A stretch of 64,000 nt of DNA from Acutalibacter sp. (GTDB lineage Bacteria; Bacillota; Clostridia; Oscillospirales; Acutalibacteraceae), in assembly GCA_022511515.1 (NCBI GenBank), contig JAFLRP010000129.1, forward strand, positions 1 through 64,000, given 5' to 3'. Shown piece by piece: positions 54,597-64,000 of the stretch. Within the stretch, counting starts at the first letter, position 1. Every line of letters begins with the position of its first letter. The translations under genes were made by a program, and so were the position numbers. Under the pieces are notes generated by a model, which was given only the letters and a program-made list of their open reading frames with translations, had not been told where the DNA came from and did not search any database.

Positions 54597-57164
54597 TTAC
54601 TCTTTCGCGTCGTACCAGGTCTTTCCAGCGTGGGCGTCGGCCACCATGGGCACGGACAGCTCCACCGCCTGCTCCATCTCCTCGGTGAGAAGGCCCTTGA
54701 CCTGCTCTGCTTCCTCCTCCGGGCATTCCACGATCAGCTCGTCGTGGACCTGCAAAATCAGCTTCGCCTTGAGGTTTTCCCGTTCCAGCCGATTGCAGAC
54801 ACGGATCATGGCGATTTTGATCACGTCCGCCGCCGCTCCCTGAATGGGCATATTTCTGGCCACCCGCTCCCCAAAAGCCCGCATGTTAAAATTGGTGCTT
54901 CTGAGCTCCGGCAGGTATCTTCTGCGGCCGAACACCGTCTCCACATAGCCGTTTGCCTTGGCGTCCTCGGCAACTTTCTGCATATAGGCGTCCACGCCGG
55001 AATAATTCCGCAGATATTCCTTGATATAGTCCCCCGCCTCCTTCACCGAAACACCGATGTCCTTGGAAAGGGAGAACGCGCCGATGCCGTAGACAATGCC
55101 GAAATTCACCGCTTTCGCCCGGCGGCGCATTTCCGGCGTCACCATATCCTGGGGCAGCCCGAACACTCTGGCGGCGGTGGAGGAGTGAATATCTCTGCCC
55201 TCCAAAAAGTCCTCCCGCATGGCGTTGTCGTTTGCCACATGGGCCAGCACCCGCAACTCAATCTGGGAGTAGTCCGCGTCCACCAGCACGCCGTTTTCCG
55301 CCGCAAAGAATTTCCGCAGTTCTCTGCCGATGGCGGTGCGCACCGGGATATTTTGCAAATTGGGCTCGGTGCTGGAAATCCGCCCGGTGCGGGTCTCGGT
55401 CTGATTGAAGTTGGAGTGGATGCGCCCGTCCGGGCCGATCACTTTCAGCAGCCCGTCGCAATAGGTGGATTTCAGCTTTGCCACCGTGCGGTATTTGAGA
55501 ACATCGTCCACCACCGGATGGTATCGCAATTCTTCCAGCACGTCGGCGTTGGTGGACCAGCCGCTTTTCGTCTTTTTGCCGTGGGGCAGCCCCATCTTCT
55601 CAAACAGCGCTTCGCCCAGCTGCTTGGGGGAGTTGATATTGAAGTCGTACCCTACCTGCTCCACAATGGATTCGCGGAGCGACCTGACCTGCCGCTCCAT
55701 TTCCTCACCGTAAGTCTCGATGCTGGCCCTGTCCACGTAGAAGCCCACATGCTCCATCTGTGCCAGCACGTAAGCCAGAGGAATTTCGATAGTTTCCAGC
55801 AGCTCCCGCTGGCGGTTTTCGTCGATGGCTCTCATCAGCGCCGCGCAGAGCTTTGGCATGACAGCGGCGCAGTTCAGCTCCGGCCGGTCAAAATCCGGCA
55901 GAGATACGCCGTATTCCGCCGCCAGACGCAGCACGTCGTAACCGGAGGCAGAGGGGTTCAGGAGATATCCCGCCAGCGCCGTGTCGAAGCTGACGCTTTC
56001 CATCTTGCAGCCCAGTTCCAGCGCCTTACGGTGCAAGAGCTTACTATCGTGAGTGAATTTCCGAATGTGCTTGTTCCCGAAAAACGCCTTTAGAAAAGCT
56101 TCATCGGGCGTGACCTGAATCAGCTTTCCCTCCATGGCAAAAATAAGGTTTTTTAACTGGCCGTCATTCCAATCACAGGCGAAATAGGCCTCTTCCTCAT
56201 CTTCCAGCCGGGGGAGCAGGAAAGCGCCGCCGGTCAGCTCCTCCACTTCCGGTTTTTCCGCTGTGTCGTTCTGCTCCGCCGCTTGTACCGCCCCTGCGTT
56301 CAGGCCGAATTTTTCCAGCAGGGAGAAAAGTTCCAGCTTCACCATGGCGGCCGCCGCCTTTTGAGGCTCGCCTGCCGTTTTCACATAGTGGGAAAGGTCT
56401 GTATCGATGGGGGCATTCTTACGGATGGTGCCCAGATCATAGCTCAAAAAGGCGTTTTCCTTAGATTTTTCCAGCTTGTCCTTCACGCCGGGCTTGATGT
56501 CCAGTTCATCCAAGTGGTCGTAGATATACTGCACGCTGCCGAATTTTTGGATCAGCTCCCCCGCGCCTTTCGGACCGATTCCAGCCACGCCGGGAATGCA
56601 GTCGGAGGAATCTCCCTGAATGGCTTTCAAATCAATCATCTGCTGGGGCGTGACCCCGTATTCTTCCTGAATTTTTTCCTCGTTGTACAGCGTCACCTGG
56701 GGCTGGCCGAATTTGGTGGTGGCCAGCCGCACCGTAGTGCTGCCGGAAACGAGCTGCAGGCTGTCCCGGTCGCCGGTGGCGATGAGGCAGGTGTCCCCCT
56801 GTCTCTCGCAAGTGTCCGCCAGCGTGCCCAAAATATCGTCCGCTTCCCAGCCCTCGCAGGAAACGATGCGGTAGCCCAAATCGGTCAGCAATTCCTGCAA
56901 GACGGGAAGCTGCTGGGCCAATTCCGGCGGCATTCCTTTTCGATTTGCTTTATATCCGGCGTACTGCTTGTGCCGGAAAGTGGGGGCGTGCCGGTCAAAG
57001 GCAATGGCCACGGCCTCCGGCTCTGTCTCGTCCAAGAGCCGTTTCAGCATGGTGAGAAAGCCGTAAATGCCGTTGGTAAAGTCTCCGTTTTTCGTGGACA
57101 ACAGCTTGATCCCGTAAAAGGCGCGGTTCAGAATACTGTTGCCGTCTAACACCAGAAGTTTCAC
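54597..57164 (-). CDS. polA: DNA polymerase I
   Basis: 5' nuclease domain MKLLVLDGNSILNRAFYGIKLLSTKNG; polymerase motifs DADYSQIELRVLAHVA, RRRAKAVNFGIVYGIGAFSLSKDIGV, QVHDELIVE. Confidence 0.97.
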   Translation of the reverse strand: MKLLVLDGNSILNRAFYGIKLLSTKNGDFTNGIYGFLTMLKRLLDETEPEAVAIAFDRHAPTFRHKQYAGYKANRKGMPPELAQQLPVLQELLTDLGYRIVSCEGWEADDILGTLADTCERQGDTCLIATGDRDSLQLVSGSTTVRLATTKFGQPQVTLYNEEKIQEEYGVTPQQMIDLKAIQGDSSDCIPGVAGIGPKGAGELIQKFGSVQYIYDHLDELDIKPGVKDKLEKSKENAFLSYDLGTIRKNAPIDTDLSHYVKTAGEPQKAAAAMVKLELFSLLEKFGLNAGAVQAAEQNDTAEKPEVEELTGGAFLLPRLEDEEEAYFACDWNDGQLKNLIFAMEGKLIQVTPDEAFLKAFFGNKHIRKFTHDSKLLHRKALELGCKMESVSFDTALAGYLLNPSASGYDVLRLAAEYGVSLPDFDRPELNCAAVMPKLCAALMRAIDENRQRELLETIEIPLAYVLAQMEHVGFYVDRASIETYGEEMERQVRSLRESIVEQVGYDFNINSPKQLGEALFEKMGLPHGKKTKSGWSTNADVLEELRYHPVVDDVLKYRTVAKLKSTYCDGLLKVIGPDGRIHSNFNQTETRTGRISSTEPNLQNIPVRTAIGRELRKFFAAENGVLVDADYSQIELRVLAHVANDNAMREDFLEGRDIHSSTAARVFGLPQDMVTPEMRRRAKAVNFGIVYGIGAFSLSKDIGVSVKEAGDYIKEYLRNYSGVDAYMQKVAEDAKANGYVETVFGRRRYLPELRSTNFNMRAFGERVARNMPIQGAAADVIKIAMIRVCNRLERENLKAKLILQVHDELIVECPEEEAEQVKGLLTEEMEQAVELSVPMVADAHAGKTWYDAKE

Positions 57165-58150
57165 GTTGCAGCGCTCCCTTCATCTTGATTCATTTGATAA
57201 ATCTCGCCCAATAAAGTGTCCAGCTCAGAGAGAGTGGTGAGCTGTCCCGCCCGGCGGCGGAATTCCGCCGCCCCTCGCATGCCGTGGATATACCAGCCCA
57301 CGTGCTTTCTGGCTTCCCGCATGCCCCGGGATTCTCCCTTCTCCTCGCACAGAAGTCCGATGTGTTTGCGTACCGTGACGATCCACTCGGCTAAACCCGG
57401 CGGGGGAAGAATAGAGCAGGACTCCGTCAGATAGGCGTTGATCTCCCGGAAAATCCAGGGATTTCCCAAGGCCCCTCTGCCCACCAGTACCATATCGCAG
57501 CCCGTCTGCTCCAGCATGAGGGCGCAGGACTGGGCGCCGGTCACGTCGCCGTTGCCGATGACGGGAATTTCCACCGCTTTTTTGACCTCACGGATGATAT
57601 TCCAGTCGGCTTTGCCCTGATAGAGCTGGTCTTTCGTCCGCCCGTGAACGGCGATGGCGTCCGCTCCCGCCGCTTCACAGCGCTTGGCCACCTCTACGGC
57701 GTTGATATTGTTTTTGTCCCAGCCCGCCCGGATCTTCACGGTGACGGGCACGTTCACCCGCTTTTTTACTGCCGCCACGATCTCACCGCATTTTTTGGGG
57801 TCTTTCATCAATGCGCTGCCCGCCCCGCCGCCTACGATTTTCGGCACGGGGCAGCCCATGTTTAAGTCGAAGCCGTCCGGCTGAAAGGGCAGCAGTTTTT
57901 CCGCCGCCAGAGCCAAAGTATCCGCCTCATCGCCGAAGAGCTGCAAAAAGACGGGCCGGGGGTCGCGGCTCAAATCCGCCAGAGCGGCAGTCCGCTTATC
58001 TCCGTATTCCACAGCCTTCGAGCTGATCATTTCCGTGACGGCATAGGCCGCGCCCATCTCCCGGCAGATTTTTCGGTAGGCGGCGTCGGTCACGCCGGCC
58101 ATAGGGGCAAGGGCGGCTTTTCCCTGTATCTCAATCGTTCCGATTTTCAA
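57161..58150 (-). CDS. dusB: tRNA-dihydrouridine synthase
   Basis: ALAPMAGVTDAAYRKICREMGAAYAVTEMISSKAV, DLNMGCPVPKIVGGGAGSALMKDP; 4-nt overlap with polA. Confidence 0.95.
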   Translation of the reverse strand: MKIGTIEIQGKAALAPMAGVTDAAYRKICREMGAAYAVTEMISSKAVEYGDKRTAALADLSRDPRPVFLQLFGDEADTLALAAEKLLPFQPDGFDLNMGCPVPKIVGGGAGSALMKDPKKCGEIVAAVKKRVNVPVTVKIRAGWDKNNINAVEVAKRCEAAGADAIAVHGRTKDQLYQGKADWNIIREVKKAVEIPVIGNGDVTGAQSCALMLEQTGCDMVLVGRGALGNPWIFREINAYLTESCSILPPPGLAEWIVTVRKHIGLLCEEKGESRGMREARKHVGWYIHGMRGAAEFRRRAGQLTTLSELDTLLGEIYQMNQDEGSAAT

Positions 58151-58171
58151 TGTGTTCTTCCTCTTCTACTT

Positions 58172-58819
58172 TTACTTTAAAACTTTGGAAAATACCATTT
58201 GAGAGCTCTCGGAAAACTTCAAGCCCGCTTCCCGGGTGTAGTCCTGCTCCTCTAAGGTCAACCCGTAAGAGGGCAGGAATTCCTTCATGAAGTAATCCGC
58301 TTCCGGCAGGTGCAGGTCGGCGATGGACTGGGTGATAGTTTGCTCCGCCTTGCGGAAATCATGATTGCCGCTGCGCCGCTCCTCCACGCACTTGATGACA
58401 GCGGAAATTTTGTCTGCCGCCTTGACCAGAGTTTTCAGTTCTTCGTCCTGTTCGCCGCCCATGGTCATCAGCGCCCGATAGGACGGCCGCAATTCCTCCG
58501 GCAGCATGGAGACAAGGTGCTCCACCGCCATTTCTTCCACCTCGGCATAGGCGTTCCGGATTTCCTCAGAATGGTACTTGACCGGGGTGGGCATGTCCCC
58601 GGTGATGATTTCCGAGGTGTCGTGGAACATGGCGAGGCTGGCGGCACGCTCCGCGTCGTAGTGTTTCCCGAATTTCTCGTTGCCGACGGTGGCCAGCGCG
58701 TGAGCGATCAGCGCCGTTTCCAGACTGTGCTCACAAATATTTTCGCTGCGGGTATTCCGCATCAGCCCCCAGCGGTTGATATATTTCATACGGGACAGCA
58801 TGGCAAAAAACGGATACAT
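58172..58819 (-). CDS. YfbR-like 5'-deoxynucleotidase (HD domain)
   Basis: RMKYINRWGLMRNTRSENICEHSLETALIAHAL...FHDTSEIITGDMPTPVKYHSEEI. Confidence 0.9.
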   Translation of the reverse strand: MYPFFAMLSRMKYINRWGLMRNTRSENICEHSLETALIAHALATVGNEKFGKHYDAERAASLAMFHDTSEIITGDMPTPVKYHSEEIRNAYAEVEEMAVEHLVSMLPEELRPSYRALMTMGGEQDEELKTLVKAADKISAVIKCVEERRSGNHDFRKAEQTITQSIADLHLPEADYFMKEFLPSYGLTLEEQDYTREAGLKFSESSQMVFSKVLK

Positions 58820-58932
58820 GGGGAAACCTCCCATCGGTAATTCATTCGTTTATAAAATTCGTCCTTATAGTATACTATATCTCCGGGAAAACGGCAAGCC
58901 GGCAGATATTGTGATTCCGATTACTCTATCCA

Positions 58933-59409
58933 TTATAACTCAAACAGGAATTGCTCATAATCCTTTACAAAGTACCGGATATTCGTTCTTCCCTTTTGCA
59001 GAACAGTATGCCCCTCTGCTTCTAACTTTTCCTTTTGCGCTTCCACGCCGCCGGGATATTTGGGATTCAGCTCGCCGTTGGCTTTCAGCGTTCTCCACCA
59101 GGGCGTTTCGTCCTCCTTACGCTGGTGGCTGGCCCACGCCGCGATGGATACAAAAATCCCTGCCGTGATGGGCTCTGTAAAATCTGCGCCGCTCAACTTC
59201 GCAAAGTATTCCCGCAGCTTTCCCACGGTGATGATTTTCCCGTAAGGAACCTGCTTCATTGCCCTGTCGTAGTCCATAGGCGGGGCAAAATACATTCTGT
59301 TTCCGCCGTACTTCTCAATGCTCTTTTTATCCGTGATGATCTGAAACTTCGGCATGTCCCTGCTGTCTTGCAGCATGGCGTTAAAATCCTTCTTTTCTTC
59401 GTGTGCCAT
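58933..59409 (-). CDS. MGMT/alkyltransferase-like (ATL) family protein
   Basis: VPYGKIITVGKLREYFAKLSG...IAAWASHQRKEDETPWWRTLKANGELNPKYPGGVEAQKEKLEAEGH; the Cys of PCHR is replaced by Trp. Confidence 0.75.
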   Translation of the reverse strand: MAHEEKKDFNAMLQDSRDMPKFQIITDKKSIEKYGGNRMYFAPPMDYDRAMKQVPYGKIITVGKLREYFAKLSGADFTEPITAGIFVSIAAWASHQRKEDETPWWRTLKANGELNPKYPGGVEAQKEKLEAEGHTVLQKGRTNIRYFVKDYEQFLFEL

Positions 59410-59485
59410 TGTGACGCACCTCCTTGCTGAAAGCATACCCCTTGCCATTCCACCGTGCAATGAGACAGTTTCAAAAAATCAAAAT

Positions 59486-60019
59486 TCATTTTTCCCCACC
59501 GAAGGAATTGAACCAGGCCCGCTCCGCAAAGGGCTTTTTCTTTACCGCAACAGGAGCGGATTCCGCAGTCCCGATGGGCAGAAAGCAGATGAGCTCGTAT
59601 TCCTCAGGGACGTTCAAAATCTCTGCCATTTGCCGGCCGATTTGGTCCTCGTCCGTGATGTGCCCCTCATACCAGCAGCTTTGATAACCCAACGCGAAAG
59701 CGGCCAGCAGCATGTTCTCGATGGCGGCGGAATAGTCCTGCACGGCAAAGCACCTGTCCCGGTAGGCGATAATCTGCCGGGTCAGCACGCAAATGGCGGC
59801 AGGAGCAGTCTCCCCCACCGGGGGATCGATGACGCTGTGCAGTTTTTGGAGCACCGCAGGGTTGTCCACCGCGATCAGGCTGACGGTCTGCTTGTTGCAG
59901 CCGGAGGGCGCGGCCAGCCCGGCCTCCATGATTTTCACAAGGTCCTCTCTGGGCACGGGATCGGGCCGATACTTCCCCCGATAGCTGTGTCTGTTCAAAA
60001 TCGCTTCCAGGACGTTCAT
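59486..60019 (-). CDS. Nitroreductase family protein
   Basis: MNVLEAILNRHSYRGKYRPDPVPREDLVKIMEAGLAAPSGCNKQT; ENMLLAAFALGYQSCWYEG. Confidence 0.93.
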   Translation of the reverse strand: MNVLEAILNRHSYRGKYRPDPVPREDLVKIMEAGLAAPSGCNKQTVSLIAVDNPAVLQKLHSVIDPPVGETAPAAICVLTRQIIAYRDRCFAVQDYSAAIENMLLAAFALGYQSCWYEGHITDEDQIGRQMAEILNVPEEYELICFLPIGTAESAPVAVKKKPFAERAWFNSFGGEK

Positions 60020-60147
60020 GCAATTTCTCTCCTCCCGTTTTCTCAGGGCACTTTTCACAGAAAAGTATACCACAATTTCCTTGTCCTGTCACTGCCAACG
60101 TGGTATACTGAAATGAAACAAATGAAATGATTGAGAGGATTTTGCAC

Positions 60148-60690
60148 ATGGAAAAAGCCATTGATTTTCGTTTCAACACCCCCACGGAGACCGGCCTGCT
60201 GCTGTCGGCGGAGGTCAAAAAGGCAAAGTACACCTACCTGATTTTTCTCCGCTACTACGGCTGCACCAGTTGTCAGGTGGACCTGATGGACCTGTCCGCT
60301 GCGTATGACAAATTCGTCGAAAAGGACGCCCAGATTTTCGTAGTGCTGCAGAGCAAGCCGGAAATTTTGGCTCAGGGAATCGAGACCCAGGGCATTCCCT
60401 TCAAGCTCATCAGCGACCCGGAGCAGAAGCTCTACCCCCTCTACGACGTGCAGGCGGTGGACGGCTATGAAGCCATGCAGGCGGGCATAACGCCGGAAGC
60501 CGGCCAAAAGTTTGCCGCAAAGATGGAGCGGGGCGCCGCCGCTGGCCTTTCTCACGGCGAGTACGAGGGCAACGAGTACCAGCTCCCCGGCTATTTCCTC
60601 ATTGACGCAGATATGAACCTCTTAAAATCTCACCGCGCCAAAAACATGGCGGATATGCCCGTGGGCGCGGAATATTTGGAATTGCTTTAA
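60148..60690 (+). CDS. Peroxiredoxin/redoxin-like protein
   Basis: YLIFLRYYGCTSCQVDLMDLSAAYDKFVEKDAQIFVVLQS: thioredoxin-fold CxxC. Confidence 0.8.
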   Translation: MEKAIDFRFNTPTETGLLLSAEVKKAKYTYLIFLRYYGCTSCQVDLMDLSAAYDKFVEKDAQIFVVLQSKPEILAQGIETQGIPFKLISDPEQKLYPLYDVQAVDGYEAMQAGITPEAGQKFAAKMERGAAAGLSHGEYEGNEYQLPGYFLIDADMNLLKSHRAKNMADMPVGAEYLELL

Positions 60691-60701
60691 CGAAATCTGT
60701 A

Positions 60702-60763
60702 CAAAATTCCCTCCCTGTGTTAGAATGCTCTTTAAGGCAACGGGGAGGGAAATCTTTTTTACA
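60702..60763 (+). terminator. Terminator after the redoxin gene
   Basis: ttccctccc...gggagggaaatctttttt hairpin with T run. Confidence 0.6.
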
Positions 60764-60776
60764 TCACGGGAGGTTA

Positions 60777-60928
60777 AAGATTGAAAACTTGTTTTCAATC
60801 TTCCGGTTTTGCAACCTTTGCGTGCCACAGGAGTTCGTCTAGCGACGACCTCCGTGATGGCAGCAATTTCGCTTTGCGAAACCGGTCGCAATTCCCAAAG
60901 AAAGGAGGGCTTTCGCTTAAGCGAAAGC
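60777..60928 (+). repeat. Copy B of structured dispersed repeat, 5'UTR of ORF 60936
   Basis: Palindromes AAGATTGAAAACTTGTTTTCAATCTT and GCTTTCGCTTAAGCGAAAGC; core shares GGCAGCAATTTYGCTTYGCRAAACC and CGCAATTCCCAAWG with copy A. Confidence 0.85.
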
Positions 60929-60935
60929 AAAAAAA

Positions 60936-62699
60936 ATGGAAAAGTATCGGAATTTCAGGCTCTGCGGGTACGTTTACGCCTATTATTTGGACAAGACCAC
61001 GCCGGAACAAATGCAGAAAGACATTGAGTTTGCCAAGTATTACACCGGCATGGACAAGGTGTATCTGGAGACCCACCGGGCGCTGGTGGACATTCCCAAG
61101 GAGAAAATGCTGGCCGCCAAAAAGCTGTTTGAGGACAACGGCTTTGAAGTTTCCGGCGGTATCACCACAACGGTGAAGGTGGGTGACAACCCCAAGCCTG
61201 CCATCTTTGACTGCTTCTGCTTTTCCGACCCCGCCCACCGGGAGCGGTTTTTCCAGATCGTTCGGGACACTGCCGAGATGTTCGACGAAATCATTTTAGA
61301 CGACTACTTCTTCTCCTCCTGCCGGTGCAATCTGTGTATCGAGCAAAAGGGCGGCCGCTCTTGGGAGGAATTCAAGTTAGCACAGTTTGCGGAAGTCTCC
61401 CGGGAGGCCGTGGCGCTGGCAAAGAGCGTCAACCCCAACTGCAATTTCATCATCAAATATCCCAACTGGTACGAGAGTTACCAGACCACCGGCTACAACC
61501 CCGGCGTGCAGAAAGATATTTTCGACATGATCTACACCGGCACGGAATCCCGGAACAGCAATTTCAATCACCAGCATCTCCAGCGGTACATGAGCTACAG
61601 CCTCATGCGCTATCTGGAAAACGTGGCCCCCGGGCGCAACGGCGGCGGCTGGATCGATCTGGGCGGCGTGTCTGCCGACAAGAACATGTGGCTGGAACAG
61701 GCCAATCTCACCTTGTTTGCCGGGGCAAAGGAACTGATGCTCTTTAACTTTGAGTCCGTCACCCGGGGCGACAGTCTGCCCCCTCTGGGCACAGATTTGC
61801 GCCGGGTGGACGCGCTCTTGGACAAAGTGGGGATGCCTACCGGCGTCAGTGCCTACGAGCCCCACGATTCCGACGGCGAGGACCAGCTCATCACCTACAT
61901 CGGCATGTGCGGCATCCCCTTTGAGATGAAGCCGGAATTCGATTTTGACGCGGAAGTGCTGTTCTTAGCCGAAAATGCCGCCCATGACCCGCAGGTGGTG
62001 GAAAAGCTCAAGAAATACGTGGCAAACGGCGGCCGCGCGGTGATTACCAGCGGGTTCTTGAAAGCCACTTGGGACCGGGGCATCCGGGACATGACCAGTC
62101 TCATTCCCACAGGCCGCAGAGTTTCCGGCACCAAGTACCAGATCGACTATCTCAACATTTACGACGGGAGCATTCATGAAGCGGAAGAGCCCGCCACCTT
62201 TGAGGTATTCACCGCGAAAAACAACGCCACCTGGAATGATGTGCTCCTGCACGTCAACGATTTCTGCACTCCGGTTTTGACCCAGGATTTCTACGGCGAC
62301 GGCCTCCTGAACACCCTGATCGTCCCCGACAATTTCGGAGACCTCTACCGCATTCCCGGCGGAATTTGGGCGTTCATTTCCAAGGTCTTTACCCGGGGGC
62401 GCAAGCTGTTTTTGGGCACGAAGCCGAAGGCCAATCTCTTTACCTACGACAACGGCGTGTTCGCGGTGTACAACTACCACTCCTACAATTCACCGATAGA
62501 GCTGACGCTTCTCGACGACAACTACATTGGCTTTGAGGACTTGGAAACCGGCGCGCGCACCACAGAGCCTCACCATGTGAATCCCCTGCCCCGCCGGATG
62601 GGAGATTCCGCCACCTTCCGTCCCGAGCCGCTGGAGCGGGTCTTCCGCCTGCAGATCGCGCCGGGCGAATTTAAATTCTACAAGCTGATCAAAAAGTGA
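60936..62699 (+). CDS. Putative glycosidase-like protein of unknown specificity
   Basis: 587-aa cytosolic-looking protein; FDEIILDDYFFSSCRCNLC and a class I glutamine amidotransferase-like/beta-galactosidase trimerisation-like C-terminal half; directly upstream of a GH5 gene. Confidence 0.55.
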   Translation: MEKYRNFRLCGYVYAYYLDKTTPEQMQKDIEFAKYYTGMDKVYLETHRALVDIPKEKMLAAKKLFEDNGFEVSGGITTTVKVGDNPKPAIFDCFCFSDPAHRERFFQIVRDTAEMFDEIILDDYFFSSCRCNLCIEQKGGRSWEEFKLAQFAEVSREAVALAKSVNPNCNFIIKYPNWYESYQTTGYNPGVQKDIFDMIYTGTESRNSNFNHQHLQRYMSYSLMRYLENVAPGRNGGGWIDLGGVSADKNMWLEQANLTLFAGAKELMLFNFESVTRGDSLPPLGTDLRRVDALLDKVGMPTGVSAYEPHDSDGEDQLITYIGMCGIPFEMKPEFDFDAEVLFLAENAAHDPQVVEKLKKYVANGGRAVITSGFLKATWDRGIRDMTSLIPTGRRVSGTKYQIDYLNIYDGSIHEAEEPATFEVFTAKNNATWNDVLLHVNDFCTPVLTQDFYGDGLLNTLIVPDNFGDLYRIPGGIWAFISKVFTRGRKLFLGTKPKANLFTYDNGVFAVYNYHSYNSPIELTLLDDNYIGFEDLETGARTTEPHHVNPLPRRMGDSATFRPEPLERVFRLQIAPGEFKFYKLIKK

Positions 62700-62725
62700 T
62701 AAGAATCTTGAGAGGAGAGAACACC

Positions 62726-64000
62726 ATGCGAGAGGTATTTTCCAAAGACAGAGTGACCGGATTCCTCCACGCCGATGGTCAGAAAATGGTCAACGGCAAG
62801 GGAGAGCAGGTCATTTTACGGGGTTGGGGTATGGGCAACTGGGACAATCCCGAGGGCTTCATGATCGGCGCGGCTGATGACTTTAATCTGTCCTTTGGCC
62901 ACGCGCCCATGGGCAGGATCGACCGAGGCCGGGCTTTAGAGCAGATCGTGCGGGAGACCTGCGGCAGCAAATATCTGGAGACCTTCTGGGACCGCTGGCA
63001 CCAGGCCTGGCTGAACGAGGGCGATATCAAGCTGCTGGCGGAGAGGGGGTACAATTCCGTGCGGCTGCCCATCCGCGCCTGCTCCTTCCTCAAAGAGGAA
63101 CCGGGCATCCAGTGGAATGAGGAGAGCTTTGCCATGCTCACTGATGTGCTGGATTGGTGCGAGAAATATCAGATTTATGCCATCATCGATGTGCATGCTG
63201 CCACGGCAGGACAATCCTGTCTGCCCTGCGACGACGGCGTGGACAACGCACCCCATCTTTTCATCGACGATGAAGCCATGGAGCGCATGTACATCTTGAT
63301 GGAGGAATTTGCCCGGCGGTACAAGGACCGTTGGATCGTGGGCGGCTACGACTGTATCAACGAGCCCTTGTCGGTGACGCCCCGCATGTTCAAGCTTCTG
63401 CCCAAATTAAAGGAATTCTACGCCGAGATGGTCCGCCGGTTCCGGGCGATCGACAAAAATCACATGTTCCTCTTGAACGGCACCCAGTTCTCCTCCCGGA
63501 TGGACGTGTTCGACCGGGAGTACGACCCCGAGTGTCATAACTGGGCCATCGCCATTCACGCCTACGCCATGGTCAGCCCCGAGCCCGCCGCTTTCTCCGA
63601 CGCTTTCAGAAAGTGCGAGGAGTGGAATGTTCCCCTGTGGCTGGGCGAGACGGGAACCTCTTTGGAATACGCTTGGCAGACCACGGTTTACGAAATGTTC
63701 CGGGAACGGGGCGCGGGATACAATTTGTGGAGCTTCAAGACCTGCGGTGATACGGGAGCCGCCAAGGTGCTGAAATTCGACCCGCCCGCCGGCTGGCAGC
63801 GCATTGTGGACTACGCCCTGAAGGGCGGAGCCAAACCCTCCTATGAGGAAGCCCAGAAAATCTTCGACGCTTATCTGGAAGCGGCAAAGTGCGAAAACTG
63901 CACGGAGGACGCCAGCTATCATCCCTATCTGCTGCGGGAGGGGGATTTTGAAATTCCCGCTGTCGGGTACAACGACCTGCCCGCCGACAGCCACCTTGGA
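62726..64000 (+). CDS. Glycoside hydrolase family 5-like protein (3' truncated by window; missing from the ORF track)
   Basis: MREVFSKDRVTGFLHADGQKMVNGKGEQVILRGWGMGNWDN...; ERGYNSVRLPIRACSFL; YDCINEPLSV (acid/base Glu); PLWLGETGTSLEY (nucleophile Glu). SD agaggagaga. Confidence 0.85.
   Translation, partial: MREVFSKDRVTGFLHADGQKMVNGKGEQVILRGWGMGNWDNPEGFMIGAADDFNLSFGHAPMGRIDRGRALEQIVRETCGSKYLETFWDRWHQAWLNEGDIKLLAERGYNSVRLPIRACSFLKEEPGIQWNEESFAMLTDVLDWCEKYQIYAIIDVHAATAGQSCLPCDDGVDNAPHLFIDDEAMERMYILMEEFARRYKDRWIVGGYDCINEPLSVTPRMFKLLPKLKEFYAEMVRRFRAIDKNHMFLLNGTQFSSRMDVFDREYDPECHNWAIAIHAYAMVSPEPAAFSDAFRKCEEWNVPLWLGETGTSLEYAWQTTVYEMFRERGAGYNLWSFKTCGDTGAAKVLKFDPPAGWQRIVDYALKGGAKPSYEEAQKIFDAYLEAAKCENCTEDASYHPYLLREGDFEIPAVGYNDLPADSHLG

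Noticed and set aside
54630-56093. 487-aa + strand ORF
   Set aside because: Antisense to polA; no independent signals.

Overview
The window looks like ordinary chromosome from a Gram-positive, Clostridia/Oscillospiraceae-like genome (inferred from gene content; taxonomy not testable here). It is densely coding. I see no tRNA or rRNA genes, CRISPR arrays, integrases, transposases or prophage genes. Core content includes the glutamine synthetase III C-terminus, metY, ispDF, mrp, holA, comEC, alaS, murE, murF, ilvB, ilvN, tsaD, rimI, polA, dusB, dinB, exoA and rsgA. The non-routine signals are: (1) two T-box leaders, one before an XRE-cupin-AMP-ligase fusion and one before an M42 peptidase-alaS operon; (2) a BlaI/BlaR1 pair, with paired palindromic operators, followed by a His/Cys-repeat lipoprotein; (3) a two-copy structured repeat that places an SD plus hairpin directly upstream of two unrelated genes; (4) a radical-SAM/TIGR03915-type pair of unknown DNA-related function beside dinB; (5) a MITE-like element between ilvB and ilvN; (6) a possible orphan structured RNA; (7) a perfect palindromic operator at the metY promoter; (8) a LexA-type box inside the dinB promoter. 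The supplied ORF track omits a GH5 gene running off the right edge (62726 to 64000). Many long ORFs in the track are antisense artefacts of high GC content. All family assignments are by eye from motifs; no database search was run.
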